Assembly (NCBI GenBank): GCA_047971315.1
Contig: JBKDZP010000004.1
Coordinates: 1-64,000, forward strand
Source: JBKDZP01 sp047971315
Lineage (GTDB): Bacteria; Bacillota_I; Bacilli_A; RF39; UBA660
Length of the DNA stretch: 64,000 bases
Direction: 5' to 3'
Shown here: positions 34,698 to 43,316 of the stretch, one piece after another
How the letters are laid out: every line of letters starts with the position of its first letter
Position numbering within the stretch: position 1 is the stretch's first letter
Notes under the pieces: model-generated
Told to the model about the DNA's origin: nothing
Seen by the model: only the letters and a program-made list of their open reading frames with translations
The model's database searches: none
Position numbers and translations under genes: made by a program

Positions 34698-36396
34698 CTT
34701 CGCATTGTGGAACAAATTTCTTTTCGCTTGTATTATTTTCACCGTCATTTTCATTAAAAAAATTAATGAATAATGTTTCTCCATCAGTTTTAACTGAATG
34801 TATTAAAGCTCTAAGTAATGTTCTTTTTATTTCTAATGATAAGCTATCAAAAGTAGTAAAGTATGTATTAATGATATTTAATATAATTTCAGCTTGTGTC
34901 TCGTCTAATATATTACTATTAGAACTACTATTTTTAACCTCATTAATTTTAATATATATTTCTTTGTTTTTATCTTTTAGTTCTTTAATTTGTATATTGA
35001 CTCGATTTAAAGCTTCACCGTCCAAATATAGTATTTTGCTAATGTAATTTTGAATTTCTTCTTCATTTTGTTTATATGTTTTTTCAAAAAGTCTTAACTC
35101 CATAATATTTTTATCTTCTTCTTTATATTTTCCTTTGGACATATCAATAAGTTTTTTATAAACTTTTCCTGTAGGTGCAATAAGTTCTTTTACAGTATTC
35201 ATAACTAGACTATCAACTTCATTACCACTAACATTAGGACATGTACATTTAGATTTACGACTTTTTTCTTTTAGTTCACACATATAATTAAAAACTAATT
35301 GACCTTCTTTATTAGTATAGTTTTTTAATTTAGGACGCATATAAGAACCACAATGAGAGCAACGAATTAAACCAGATAGTAAAGCGTTATTTTTAGTCGG
35401 CTTTCTGTATCGTTTGTTTCCGTTTTGTTCAATTAATTCTTGAATTTCAATCCATTCTTTACCTGATATGATTCCTTTATGCATACCAACAGAGATAATC
35501 CAGTCTTGGATATCGCGTTCATTAGTCGTTTTTCCTTTAATTTGCTCTGTTTTATTATAAACCATTAATCCATATTTACCATTAAATTTATCTTCGTCTG
35601 CATATATTTCTACACCTAATTCTAAAAAATAATTATAAATATCTTTATCGGCAACAACATATACAGGATTTTGTAAAATATTTTTAATAGCAAACCTAGA
35701 AAAATCTATATTATTTTTAGTTTTTATATCATGTTGTATAAGATAAGTTTCTAATTTAGTTTGCGATTTTAACTCTTTGTATTTTATATATATATTTTTA
35801 ATAATATCAATTTCATCTTTTATAGGTGTTAATTTAAATAAACTTCTTTCTTTACCATCAATACTTATGTTTTTAACTTTCTCTGATTTAAAGCCTGTTG
35901 GAGTAGTACCACCAAGCCATCTACCAGTTTTTGCTAACTCTAACATATTATCACGGATTCTTTCTGCAATAGTATCTCGTTCTAATTGAGCAAAAACGCT
36001 AGCTATCATTAACATTGCTGTTCCTAATGGAGTAGAGGTGTCAAAATTCTCTGTTATTGAAATAAAGCTAACATCATATTGTTGTAGTGTATCTTTCATA
36101 TTCGCAAAGTCAGACACATTACGACTTATTCTATCTAACTTGTAACAACATACACCTTTTATTTTTTTATTTTTAATATCATTAATCATAGATTGAAACT
36201 GTGGTCTTCTAGTATTATATCCCGTAAAGCCTTCATCTTCATATACCACAACTTCTTTTTCAATATCTTCTATATTATATTTATATTGTAGGTGCTTTTT
36301 GCAAAGTTCTACTTGATTACCAACGCTATCTCCTTTGCCAGTAAATTTAGATTTTCTAGAGTATATAGCCCATTTTTTGTTATTATCTTTATTCAT
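34687..36396 (-). CDS. Large serine recombinase of the skin-type element (SpoIVCA-like)
   Basis: A 569-residue recombinase expected to excise the element in the mother cell during sporulation. The catalytic domain has YSRKS with nucleophile Ser16, VVVYEDEGFTGYNTRRPQF, YKLDRISRNVSDFA and LERDTIAERIRDNM. A recombinase domain (about 165-290), a zinc ribbon (CSHCGSYMRP...MCELKEK...CTCPNV, about 335-385) and a coiled coil (about 410-490) follow. Its last codons CEDSK overlap the attachment site, and its TGA stop is made with a base from sigK. In the excised circle that stop is lost. Start ATG has a GGAACGGAGA site. Confidence 0.95.
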   Translation of the reverse strand: MNKDNNKKWAIYSRKSKFTGKGDSVGNQVELCKKHLQYKYNIEDIEKEVVVYEDEGFTGYNTRRPQFQSMINDIKNKKIKGVCCYKLDRISRNVSDFANMKDTLQQYDVSFISITENFDTSTPLGTAMLMIASVFAQLERDTIAERIRDNMLELAKTGRWLGGTTPTGFKSEKVKNISIDGKERSLFKLTPIKDEIDIIKNIYIKYKELKSQTKLETYLIQHDIKTKNNIDFSRFAIKNILQNPVYVVADKDIYNYFLELGVEIYADEDKFNGKYGLMVYNKTEQIKGKTTNERDIQDWIISVGMHKGIISGKEWIEIQELIEQNGNKRYRKPTKNNALLSGLIRCSHCGSYMRPKLKNYTNKEGQLVFNYMCELKEKSRKSKCTCPNVSGNEVDSLVMNTVKELIAPTGKVYKKLIDMSKGKYKEEDKNIMELRLFEKTYKQNEEEIQNYISKILYLDGEALNRVNIQIKELKDKNKEIYIKINEVKNSSSNSNILDETQAEIILNIINTYFTTFDSLSLEIKRTLLRALIHSVKTDGETLFINFFNENDGENNTSEKKFVPQCEDSK

Positions 36397-36554
36397 AAAA
36401 ACATCTCCGTTCCTTTATGTGTATATTATAAATATATTATAACATAAAAACAACTATTATAATGACTATTTTTATAAAACCCGAAAAATATAATATATTA
36501 ATCCTTAAAAGATTTTATGTTATCAAAATATCAATTATACTTGGTGGTTGAAGA

Positions 36555-36585
36555 ACTAAAAAAGCACAATTTACATTGTACTTTA
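36555..36585 (-). terminator. Terminator of the HIRAN-protein gene
   Basis: AAAGTACAAT/ATTGTGCTTT stem (G-U pair) with GTAA loop and a U-run, overlapping the end of the gene. Confidence 0.7.
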
Positions 36586-37677
36586 AAAGAAATCAATTAT
36601 TGATGAAATATTAATAGTATCCAAATTATTTGCTTTAATAAATACTTTTAATGCTTTATCCTCAACTTCTTTTAATATTATATTATAAGTTATACCATTA
36701 TCTAACTTTGGAGCATAGAAACACGCAAAATCTCCAGACATAAAACCTAAATGATTATTATCTTTATCAAGAACCTTAATGGCGTTTTTATCATATTGAT
36801 TGTTATTGTCTCGTTCAAGATATAATTCATCATCAATTAACAGCTTTGAAACATGTTGTGCTCGCTCTTTAAAAGTTATCCCTACAACAGTTATAATATT
36901 GCTCATAATATTAATTTTTTCATTTTCCCAGTTAGGAATAATACTGCTGTATTTTTTATTTAACAAATAATATATATCACTATCAATTATTATTAATTTT
37001 TCGTTCGGAAATTTTTCTAAAAACAACTTTGTATTTTGCAAACTTCTATAATCAATATGTCCTTTTACTTCAATAAGTGTTTTGTTTTTTAAAATAAAGT
37101 CAGGTACATATAACTGTGAGGCATATAGATAGCTAGAGTTTTTAGAATCTAATTGAAATCCATCAGTTTCATACTCAAACTCAATATTTAAATGCTTTAA
37201 AGTTCTAGCTACATTTGCTTCCCATGATGAACGAACTTCCATCTGTAAATCATCTCTAAATTCATTTTTAAACTGTTGACTATAATTGTTTTCTTCATGA
37301 TTAGTTAAAGCATTATCTAAATTTTTATCATTTACAGTTTCCTTATCTTTTTTAACTAAATTATTAATAAACTCGTCATTGTCTTCTGGCCACTTTGAAT
37401 AACTACAATTAGGAAATGTTGAGCATCCATAAAAGTATTCATTAGTTTTTGTTTTCTTTACTAACAAATCATTTCCACACTCTGGACATTTTCCAAACAC
37501 TATATTACTATTGTCGTTTTCTTTTTCAATATATTTACAATTAGGATAATTAGAGCAACTGGTAAATTCTCCAAATCTACCACGTCTTCTGACTAAATCA
37601 TTTCCACATTTAGGACATTTCCCTACAATGATAGGCTTACTCTCTATATTAGTTTTATGAATATTAGTTAATTTCAT
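36583..37677 (-). CDS. Zinc-ribbon / PD-(D/E)xK nuclease / HIRAN protein
   Basis: A 364-residue protein with a combination I do not know as a named family. Two topoisomerase-type zinc ribbons come first (CPKCGNDLVRRRGRFGEFTSC and CPECGNDLL...GCSTFPNC, about 21-92). A nuclease-like region follows, with SSWEANVARTL (Glu near 153), YVPDFIL (about 190-196) and LIEVKGH (about 202-208), matching the PD-(D/E)xK pattern. A HIRAN domain ends it: VVGITFKERAQ, LYLERDNNNQYDKNAIKVLD. This suggests recognition and cutting of damaged, stalled or foreign DNA. Start is MKLTNIHKTN at 37677 after GGAGGTGC. It diverges from a small HTH gene. Confidence 0.75.
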   Translation of the reverse strand: MKLTNIHKTNIESKPIIVGKCPKCGNDLVRRRGRFGEFTSCSNYPNCKYIEKENDNSNIVFGKCPECGNDLLVKKTKTNEYFYGCSTFPNCSYSKWPEDNDEFINNLVKKDKETVNDKNLDNALTNHEENNYSQQFKNEFRDDLQMEVRSSWEANVARTLKHLNIEFEYETDGFQLDSKNSSYLYASQLYVPDFILKNKTLIEVKGHIDYRSLQNTKLFLEKFPNEKLIIIDSDIYYLLNKKYSSIIPNWENEKINIMSNIITVVGITFKERAQHVSKLLIDDELYLERDNNNQYDKNAIKVLDKDNNHLGFMSGDFACFYAPKLDNGITYNIILKEVEDKALKVFIKANNLDTINISSIIDFF

Positions 37678-37782
37678 AAAAGCACCTCCATACAAATATA
37701 TTATACCATAACTTACTCGAATAGAGTAATACTAATTTTTTCAATAAATGAGAAAATATAAATAGATATGTGTGGTGATAAA

Positions 37783-38016
37783 ATGTTTGATAGAACTAAT
37801 GAAAATTTTGTATATGAATTAGTTAGCAAGAATATTAAAAAGCAACGACAGTTAAAAGGTTGGACTCAAGAAGAGTTGGCTGATAAGATAAATTATTCTA
37901 CTCAGTTTATTTCTAATATTGAAAGCAAAAACCTTCAAACGTTTTCACTGGGAACACTATGGAGAATAGCGCTAGTATTAGAAGTTGATATTGCTACTTT
38001 TTTTCAAGAAGATTAA
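37783..38016 (+). CDS. XRE-family small regulator (77 aa)
   Basis: A single Cro/C1-type helix-turn-helix: KNIKKQRQLKGWTQEELADK and NYSTQFISNIESKNLQTFS. ATG at 37783 has a GGTGAT site; the frame begins four codons earlier. It is divergent from the HIRAN protein gene, 105 bases apart, and is likely to repress one or both promoters. Confidence 0.85.
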   Translation: MFDRTNENFVYELVSKNIKKQRQLKGWTQEELADKINYSTQFISNIESKNLQTFSLGTLWRIALVLEVDIATFFQED

Positions 38017-38156
38017 TTCTTCTTTTTTTGTAAGAAGAAAGCAAAAATTCTTTTGCTTCCGAGGTTTATACTAAAAAATATGGATTTTCAGTTGTAAAAT
38101 ACCCCTATATATTGTAAAAATATATAATTATACATTATATTATGTTCAGGTAAAAA

Positions 38157-39059
38157 TTACTTACTATTCTTTAACACATCTTTCTTCTTGGATGTGTTTT
38201 TTTCATGTATTTGTCTAACTTTATTTCGATAGTTAATCATTTTAGCTGTGTTAGCTTCTTCTTCTTTTTTACGTTCTTCATAATCAAGCTTAGCACTAAG
38301 ATTCATTTTAGTATATTCTTTAGGGGATAAAATATCAGGTTGTTCATAGTTATTAATAGTATTTGCTAATTGTGCATTATCAATCTCTTGTTTCTTTTTT
38401 TCAGAGTATTCAATCCATTTTACAATATCTTTTGATTTTCTGATTCTTTTCATTAACTTTTGAAAAGCGAGCATTGCCTTAAGTTCATATAATTGCTCAT
38501 CTTCATCATTGTAGAAACAATTATCAAGCATGGTTTTAGCCTCACATATTTCCTCACCTTTATCATTAAAAAAACTCTGTGTTTCATTGATAAAATATTT
38601 ATCATCAATGTATGGATTTTCTTTACTAGGATAAACCATATAAGAAAGTATGTCCCTTAATATGTTTTCATCTACACTTGATATTAAAGTGTTATAGAAA
38701 ACTAAAGCACTATTTTCATGACTATTAATAAGACCACCATTGGGAACTGGTTTTGAACTGTTGAATCTGCCATTAAATCTGTTAACGTTTTCTGCCATCA
38801 TGACTCTAGCTTGTTTATTTAATAAACTCTCACCATTAGTTAAACTACTTTTATAATCAATCCCTAAAACATCTTTAACATCCAAGTCATAGGTTGTAAT
38901 CATTGAAATTAAGTAACTAAAATTTTGTATACCTTTACCGCTCTCGTAATTTTTGATTGTTGTTTTAGAACAACCTAGAATCCTAGACACTTCTGTTTTT
39001 GTTAAACCTTTTCTGTCTCTTGCACTTTCTAAAGTCTTTCCTATTAATTTAGTATCCAT
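38157..39059 (-). CDS. XRE-family regulator with long C-terminal domain (300 aa)
   Basis: Start is ATG at 39059 (MDTKLIGKTLESARDRKGLT) after GGAGGTATAATT. The N-terminal HTH (about 5-60) contains TKTEVSRILGCSKTTIKNYE. The rest (about 90-300) is helical, with acidic and Lys-rich coiled stretches and no known catalytic motif. It diverges from the winged-helix operon at 39366 across a 306-base region containing two inverted repeats, so it is probably the master repressor of the element. Confidence 0.8.
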   Translation of the reverse strand: MDTKLIGKTLESARDRKGLTKTEVSRILGCSKTTIKNYESGKGIQNFSYLISMITTYDLDVKDVLGIDYKSSLTNGESLLNKQARVMMAENVNRFNGRFNSSKPVPNGGLINSHENSALVFYNTLISSVDENILRDILSYMVYPSKENPYIDDKYFINETQSFFNDKGEEICEAKTMLDNCFYNDEDEQLYELKAMLAFQKLMKRIRKSKDIVKWIEYSEKKKQEIDNAQLANTINNYEQPDILSPKEYTKMNLSAKLDYEERKKEEEANTAKMINYRNKVRQIHEKNTSKKKDVLKNSK

Positions 39060-39365
39060 AATTATACCTCCATCAAGTCCAATTTTGTGGATTATTATTA
39101 TAACAATCCACAAAATCAACACTTTTTATAACATAATTGTATCACAAACTTTTATATATTAAAATCTTATCAGTTGCCGATAATGTAATTGTTAGCAACT
39201 GTGGATATATAGATACTGTAGTAATTAAGAATAGAAAACTAAATAATGATTTATGTGCTTAGAATCGTTATTTATAAGCATTTTTCTAATTTTAATATAG
39301 GTATCTATAAATTCCTATATCTTCATGAAGAATATATGTATTTTTACCTATAAGGAGGTGTTTTA
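39060..39365. promoter_or_regulatory. Divergent control region of the skin-type element
   Basis: This 306-base gap contains two strong inverted repeats. TTTTGTGGATT (39083-39093) pairs with AATCCACAAAA (39105-39115), 11 bp each with an 11-base spacer. CAGTTGC (39171-39177) pairs with GCAACTG (39195-39201) and is followed by TGTGGAT, half of the first. Both are probable operators of the 300-residue XRE regulator, controlling itself and the rightward operon. No gene is seen here. Confidence 0.6.
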
Positions 39366-39863
39366 GTGGCAAGGATGTTGTTTGATAAAGATACTGGTGA
39401 ATTAATTGGCGAGTTTGATGATAACCAAATTATCATGTCCTATGATATCAATAATTTACGTAGAGGACATTTAAACAAGAAACTATTCTATAAGTTTTAT
39501 GTTGATTCGGTTAATATCTTTACAAGTGGATTATTAACTTTACCGGTTGTAAACACATTTTTCAATTTAATTAAACACCTTAATATGAATATGAATGAAT
39601 TTGTGTCATTCAACGGAATGCCTGCCAATATAGAACAAATTGCAACTAAGTTTGACGTTAGTAGAAAAACAATTTCTAATCATTTAAAGATGTTAGAAAA
39701 ACATGATATGGTACGAAAAGTGAAAGTTGGTAGGCAACGACATATTTTAATTAACCCATATTTTATTAGTTATGGAAATAACAACACAGATGAATCACTA
39801 ACAATATTTTCTAATACAATTTGGGCGAAAACTACGTTTAAAAGAAGGAGAAAAATAAGATGA
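39366..39863 (+). CDS. Winged-helix protein, RepL-like (165 aa)
   Basis: Starts at GTG after AAGGAGGTG. The C-terminal half holds a winged helix: ANIEQIATKFDVSRKTISNH then LKMLEKHDMVRKVKVGRQRH and ILINPYFISYG. The N-terminal part and the NPYF end recall RepL-type plasmid replication or phage-conversion proteins. It could therefore be an initiator for the excised circle, or just a regulator. It overlaps the next gene by 4 bases. Confidence 0.6.
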   Translation: MARMLFDKDTGELIGEFDDNQIIMSYDINNLRRGHLNKKLFYKFYVDSVNIFTSGLLTLPVVNTFFNLIKHLNMNMNEFVSFNGMPANIEQIATKFDVSRKTISNHLKMLEKHDMVRKVKVGRQRHILINPYFISYGNNNTDESLTIFSNTIWAKTTFKRRRKIR

Positions 39864-40141
39864 AAAATATAAAAAAGGCAATAATGCTTTTAACTAGAAT
39901 AATGACCGATTTTGATTGGCAGGATGGAATAATTGAGAAAAATGGAAAAGCAATAAGTATTTCAAAAATAAGGGAGTATTTTCAATCAAATGGTAGTTTT
40001 TTTTATCAATCGATTAGACTTTTAGAAAATAATGGTTTTTGTAAAAGAAAAAGATTTGATGGAAAAGAAAAATACTTGATATTAGATAATCGTTTATTGT
40101 ATCGTTTTCAAACAATGATTAGTGGTGAAAATGATGAGTAA
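39860..40141 (+). CDS. Small winged-helix-like protein (93 aa)
   Basis: MKNIKKAIMLLTRIMTDFDW opens a protein with a probable winged helix (SISKIREYFQSNG, YQSIRLLENNGFCKRKRFDG). It overlaps the RepL-like gene by 4 bases, so they are coupled. A partner regulator or replication accessory factor is plausible. No family is named. Confidence 0.55.
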   Translation: MKNIKKAIMLLTRIMTDFDWQDGIIEKNGKAISISKIREYFQSNGSFFYQSIRLLENNGFCKRKRFDGKEKYLILDNRLLYRFQTMISGENDE

Positions 40142-40370
40142 GTTTCACGTTAAGATAGAAGAACAAGAATCTTGGACTTTCTATGATTATGAAAATAAAA
40201 CTGTCTCAATATGGACAAATCGTCCTAGTTGTGCAAGAAGAATATCGAAAGTCTTAGGCGAACCTGATGGAGGAATATCACCGTGGGCTAGTTGGCTTAT
40301 TTCATTCGATGATAAAGTCACTATTAGAAAAGCATCAGCAATTAATAATTTTTTGCCATTATCCAAATAA
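40131..40370 (+). CDS. Hypothetical 79-residue protein
   Basis: The start is ATG at 40131 or 40134 (a GTGGTGAAA stretch precedes); the frame is open from 40122. The protein MSKFHVKIEEQESWTFYDYE is compact and contains basic and Trp residues (NRPSCARRISKVLGEPDG). It overlaps the upstream gene by 11 bases in another frame. Not recognised. Confidence 0.5.
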   Translation: MMSKFHVKIEEQESWTFYDYENKTVSIWTNRPSCARRISKVLGEPDGGISPWASWLISFDDKVTIRKASAINNFLPLSK

Positions 40371-40373
40371 ATT

Positions 40374-40393
40374 AAGTTTAGTTTCATAAACTT
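40374..40393. repeat. Hairpin before the 61-residue gene
   Basis: AAGTTTA/TAAACTT with a 6-base loop lies just before the AGGAGG site of the next gene. It could be a weak terminator or a translational control structure. Confidence 0.35.
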
Positions 40394-40410
40394 TATTAGG
40401 AGGGATTGCT

Positions 40411-40596
40411 TTGAAAGTGGTGGTAAACTTACCTTTTGAAGAAGACGATAAAAACATTTTCGAAGATAAGATTGCTACTTTTCATGCAACCTTACTTCTA
40501 GAAACAATAGATAAACTAGATATCAATAATCAAAACAAGAAAATAATTTTAAATCATATTCTTAATAAACTTAAAGAATTAAATTTAAATAATTAA
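40411..40596 (+). CDS. Hypothetical 61-residue protein
   Basis: Starts at TTG, 8 bases after AGGAGG. Mostly helical and charged (MKVVVNLPFEEDDKNIFEDK...LNKLKELNLNN). It ends the small-gene operon; a terminator follows. The function is unknown. Confidence 0.55.
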   Translation: MKVVVNLPFEEDDKNIFEDKIATFHATLLLETIDKLDINNQNKKIILNHILNKLKELNLNN

Positions 40597-40603
40597 AAAT
40601 AAG

Positions 40604-40634
40604 CGCCTATATTGTTAGATATAGGTGTTTTTTG
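40604..40634 (+). terminator. Terminator of the small-gene operon
   Basis: CGCCTATAT/ATATAGGTG stem (one G-U pair) with a 6-base loop and TTTTTT. It separates the control genes from the cargo cluster. Confidence 0.8.
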
Positions 40635-40666
40635 ATGATATAATGTATATATATGGGGTGATAATA

Positions 40667-42046
40667 TTGAAAAAGAATGTGGAACATGGAGTCGTTAAAT
40701 ATAAAGACAAAGATTATACTTACTCTTATAAAGATAATATTATTACACTGACGCCAAAAGAATTAGAACCATATTGGCAAAGTATGTTTAAAAAATTTAA
40801 GAGAGAAGAAAAAGAAGAAAATGTTTATGGAATAACTAATTCAAACTTCCCAGTAGCATTTATAAAACTTAATTTAATAGATATAGGTGGCGGAGTTTTG
40901 CAAGCTTTTGTTCCTGCATACATTGTTGCAAACGCAAATACAGTATCGCCATTACCAGAAATAAATAATTTTAAATCAATGACTTTTTATGGTGATTGCA
41001 TTAATTCTTTATATAATCCTAAACAAATGATTAAGGATTCAGATGTAACAAAAAAATACAAGCCTTATATGAAATTTAAACATCCTAAAGAAGTTATAAA
41101 AAACATACTAGTTAACAAACTTGACTTCATATTTAGGATTACATGGGAGTTTCCTATTAAAGATAAAGTACCTGCTGTGCTTTTAAAGTCTTTGTTAGAA
41201 ATAAAGTTTGATAGTAAAAAAACTATTGATGAAATTATAGAATACTATCAGCAAGTTAAAATGCTGTTTAGTTTCATTAATAATAGGCACTATATAGAAT
41301 TTTCAGACATATTATTAAAAGCTGATATGTTTGTTGAAGACTTTCCTGATAAAAAAGTTAGAAATGTTGGAGTAAGCTATAATTTATATATTATTCTTCC
41401 AAAAGATGTTAAAGTTGATTTACCTAATTCAATATATGAAACAAGGTTGAATAAGATTGAAAATCAATTTGAGAATTTATTTAATACTTTAAATAAATGT
41501 GGTGGTTATAATTTACATTTTCCAGATAATCAATATGATGAAGACCACGTTGATATAGATAAATTTTTAAGAGTTGCATCCGCATTTGAATCATGGTTTG
41601 ATATTAATTTTGATGACTTCAAATCTGATACTGACTTATTATATAAAATTTTAAAAAATGATGTGCTAAAATTTATTGCAGAAAGAGGAAAAAATACAAA
41701 TGCCACTGGTAGAGACTATTTAAAACGTTTTAAGAATGAAATAGAACGTCAGGAGGGTACTTTGTTAGAGCAATTGTTGTATTCATATCAAATCTTTGAA
41801 AATTGTGTCAAAAAGGTTAAAGAACGAATATATAGGCATTATAATTTAGATGATGTAAAAATAAATGATATCTTTCTAGCTTTAGCAAAAAAAAGAAATC
41901 GCTTATCGCATGGCGATATAAACGATTTAGGATTTTCAAAAGAAGAGATAGTTGCATTTATAATTTTAGAGAGATTAATTCAATGTTTAATATATTATAA
42001 GGCAGAATTTAGCTTAGATTCAATAAGCGAAATAGTTGATAAATAG
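40667..42046 (+). CDS. Apea-like HEPN-domain protein (459 aa)
   Basis: The frame is open from 40625, but GGGGTGAT before TTG at 40667 gives MKKNVEHGVVKYKDKDYTYS. The N-terminal part (about 1-300) has no recognised motif. The C-terminal region is a helical HEPN fold of the Apea type, with the catalytic-like RNRLSH (R-x4-H, about residue 410) that marks HEPN RNases. Proteins of this kind are common in abortive-infection and other defence modules. It is the first gene of the rightward cargo cluster. Confidence 0.65.
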   Translation: MKKNVEHGVVKYKDKDYTYSYKDNIITLTPKELEPYWQSMFKKFKREEKEENVYGITNSNFPVAFIKLNLIDIGGGVLQAFVPAYIVANANTVSPLPEINNFKSMTFYGDCINSLYNPKQMIKDSDVTKKYKPYMKFKHPKEVIKNILVNKLDFIFRITWEFPIKDKVPAVLLKSLLEIKFDSKKTIDEIIEYYQQVKMLFSFINNRHYIEFSDILLKADMFVEDFPDKKVRNVGVSYNLYIILPKDVKVDLPNSIYETRLNKIENQFENLFNTLNKCGGYNLHFPDNQYDEDHVDIDKFLRVASAFESWFDINFDDFKSDTDLLYKILKNDVLKFIAERGKNTNATGRDYLKRFKNEIERQEGTLLEQLLYSYQIFENCVKKVKERIYRHYNLDDVKINDIFLALAKKRNRLSHGDINDLGFSKEEIVAFIILERLIQCLIYYKAEFSLDSISEIVDK

Positions 42047-42057
42047 GAGGAATGACT

Positions 42058-43194
42058 ATGATTATATATAATTTAATGGACATAGCAAGGAAACTTAAAA
42101 TTGATTTTGATGGAATTACTTCAAAAATTGAGCATAATGGTCAAAAAGGTGATACTCGAGAAGAATTGTTAAAAGAAAGTCTAGCGCAATTTATACCACA
42201 AAAATATAGTATAGGAAATGGAATAATAGTAGATAGCAATTTGGTTCAGAGTAAGCAACAAGATTTTATTATCTATGACGGATTTAATAGTCCTCTTATG
42301 TTGAAAAAGCAATCAATGCAAGTTGTACCAATCGAGAGTGTATATTGCACAATCGAAATAAAGTCTACATTAACAAAAACCGAATTAGAAAAGTGTGTAG
42401 CTAATATTAAAAGTGTTAGAGAATTAGAAAAAGTTTGTTTACAAACATCAGCTATCGTATATGAAAACGCAAATAATACTATTGGATTTGTTTTTGCCTA
42501 TACTTCTGATAGTTCTTTAGACACAATTTATGAAAATTTAGTAGAAATGAATAAATTGATAGAGCCACATCACCAAATCAGTGGAATATGCATTTTAGAT
42601 AAGGGATTAATATTAAACGTTTCTAAAAATGGAATGAATCAATTAGAATTATATCCAAATAAAAATAGTACTCTATGTTGTTCTGATAATCCTTTAGAAA
42701 ATAATTTGTATTTGTTTTATTTATTAATACTTCAGCATTTAAATATTTCAAAATTATTGCCACCAGATTTAATTAAATATGCCGAGAAACAAAATGCGTT
42801 TAATATTAGGTCACATATGAAAATAGAATTATTACCAGATGATGGAAAAGTAAATATAATGGATGGTTTAACTTTTGATGTGAAAGATGTAAAAAAAATA
42901 AATGAAATACATTCACGAATGACACCCTTTTTTAATGGTAATTGTAGTGAGCAAGAAACTGAAAAGCATCTTGTTGAAAATATAATTCCTATGCTTGAAA
43001 CATTTAGTAAGTACCAAACCGTTGGCGGTGTTATAGGAGGTAATAATAATGAACCAATTTTACCTTCTGATTTTGAATTTATCAAAACAACTTATTGTAA
43101 AAAAACGAATAATGAAAAAATAACCGAGGAAGAATTGGTAAAATATAATAACTTAATTACATCATTTGTTTCAAAAAAAGATTCAACGAATTAA
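42058..43194 (+). CDS. DUF6602 protein, probable nuclease-like fold (378 aa)
   Basis: Start ATG at 42058 is 7 bases after GGAGG (an ATG at 42052 is too close). The N-terminal domain shows GQKGDTREELLKESLAQFIP, SKQQDFIIYDG and ESVYCTIEIKSTL, the pattern of DUF6602 and of PD-(D/E)xK folds (Glu, Asp, E-x-K). This domain occurs in defence-associated proteins. The C-terminal half is unassigned. It lies 11 bases after the HEPN gene, so they probably work together. Confidence 0.7.
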   Translation: MIIYNLMDIARKLKIDFDGITSKIEHNGQKGDTREELLKESLAQFIPQKYSIGNGIIVDSNLVQSKQQDFIIYDGFNSPLMLKKQSMQVVPIESVYCTIEIKSTLTKTELEKCVANIKSVRELEKVCLQTSAIVYENANNTIGFVFAYTSDSSLDTIYENLVEMNKLIEPHHQISGICILDKGLILNVSKNGMNQLELYPNKNSTLCCSDNPLENNLYLFYLLILQHLNISKLLPPDLIKYAEKQNAFNIRSHMKIELLPDDGKVNIMDGLTFDVKDVKKINEIHSRMTPFFNGNCSEQETEKHLVENIIPMLETFSKYQTVGGVIGGNNNEPILPSDFEFIKTTYCKKTNNEKITEEELVKYNNLITSFVSKKDSTN

Positions 43195-43316
43195 ATTTCT
43201 TGAATTTTTTTAATATACTTATGATACTACATTTCAAATAATTGAAAATAAAAAATATTATTTTTACATGCAGACATTTTAAATGATATAATATTCTTAG
43301 TAAAGTAAGGTGAATT

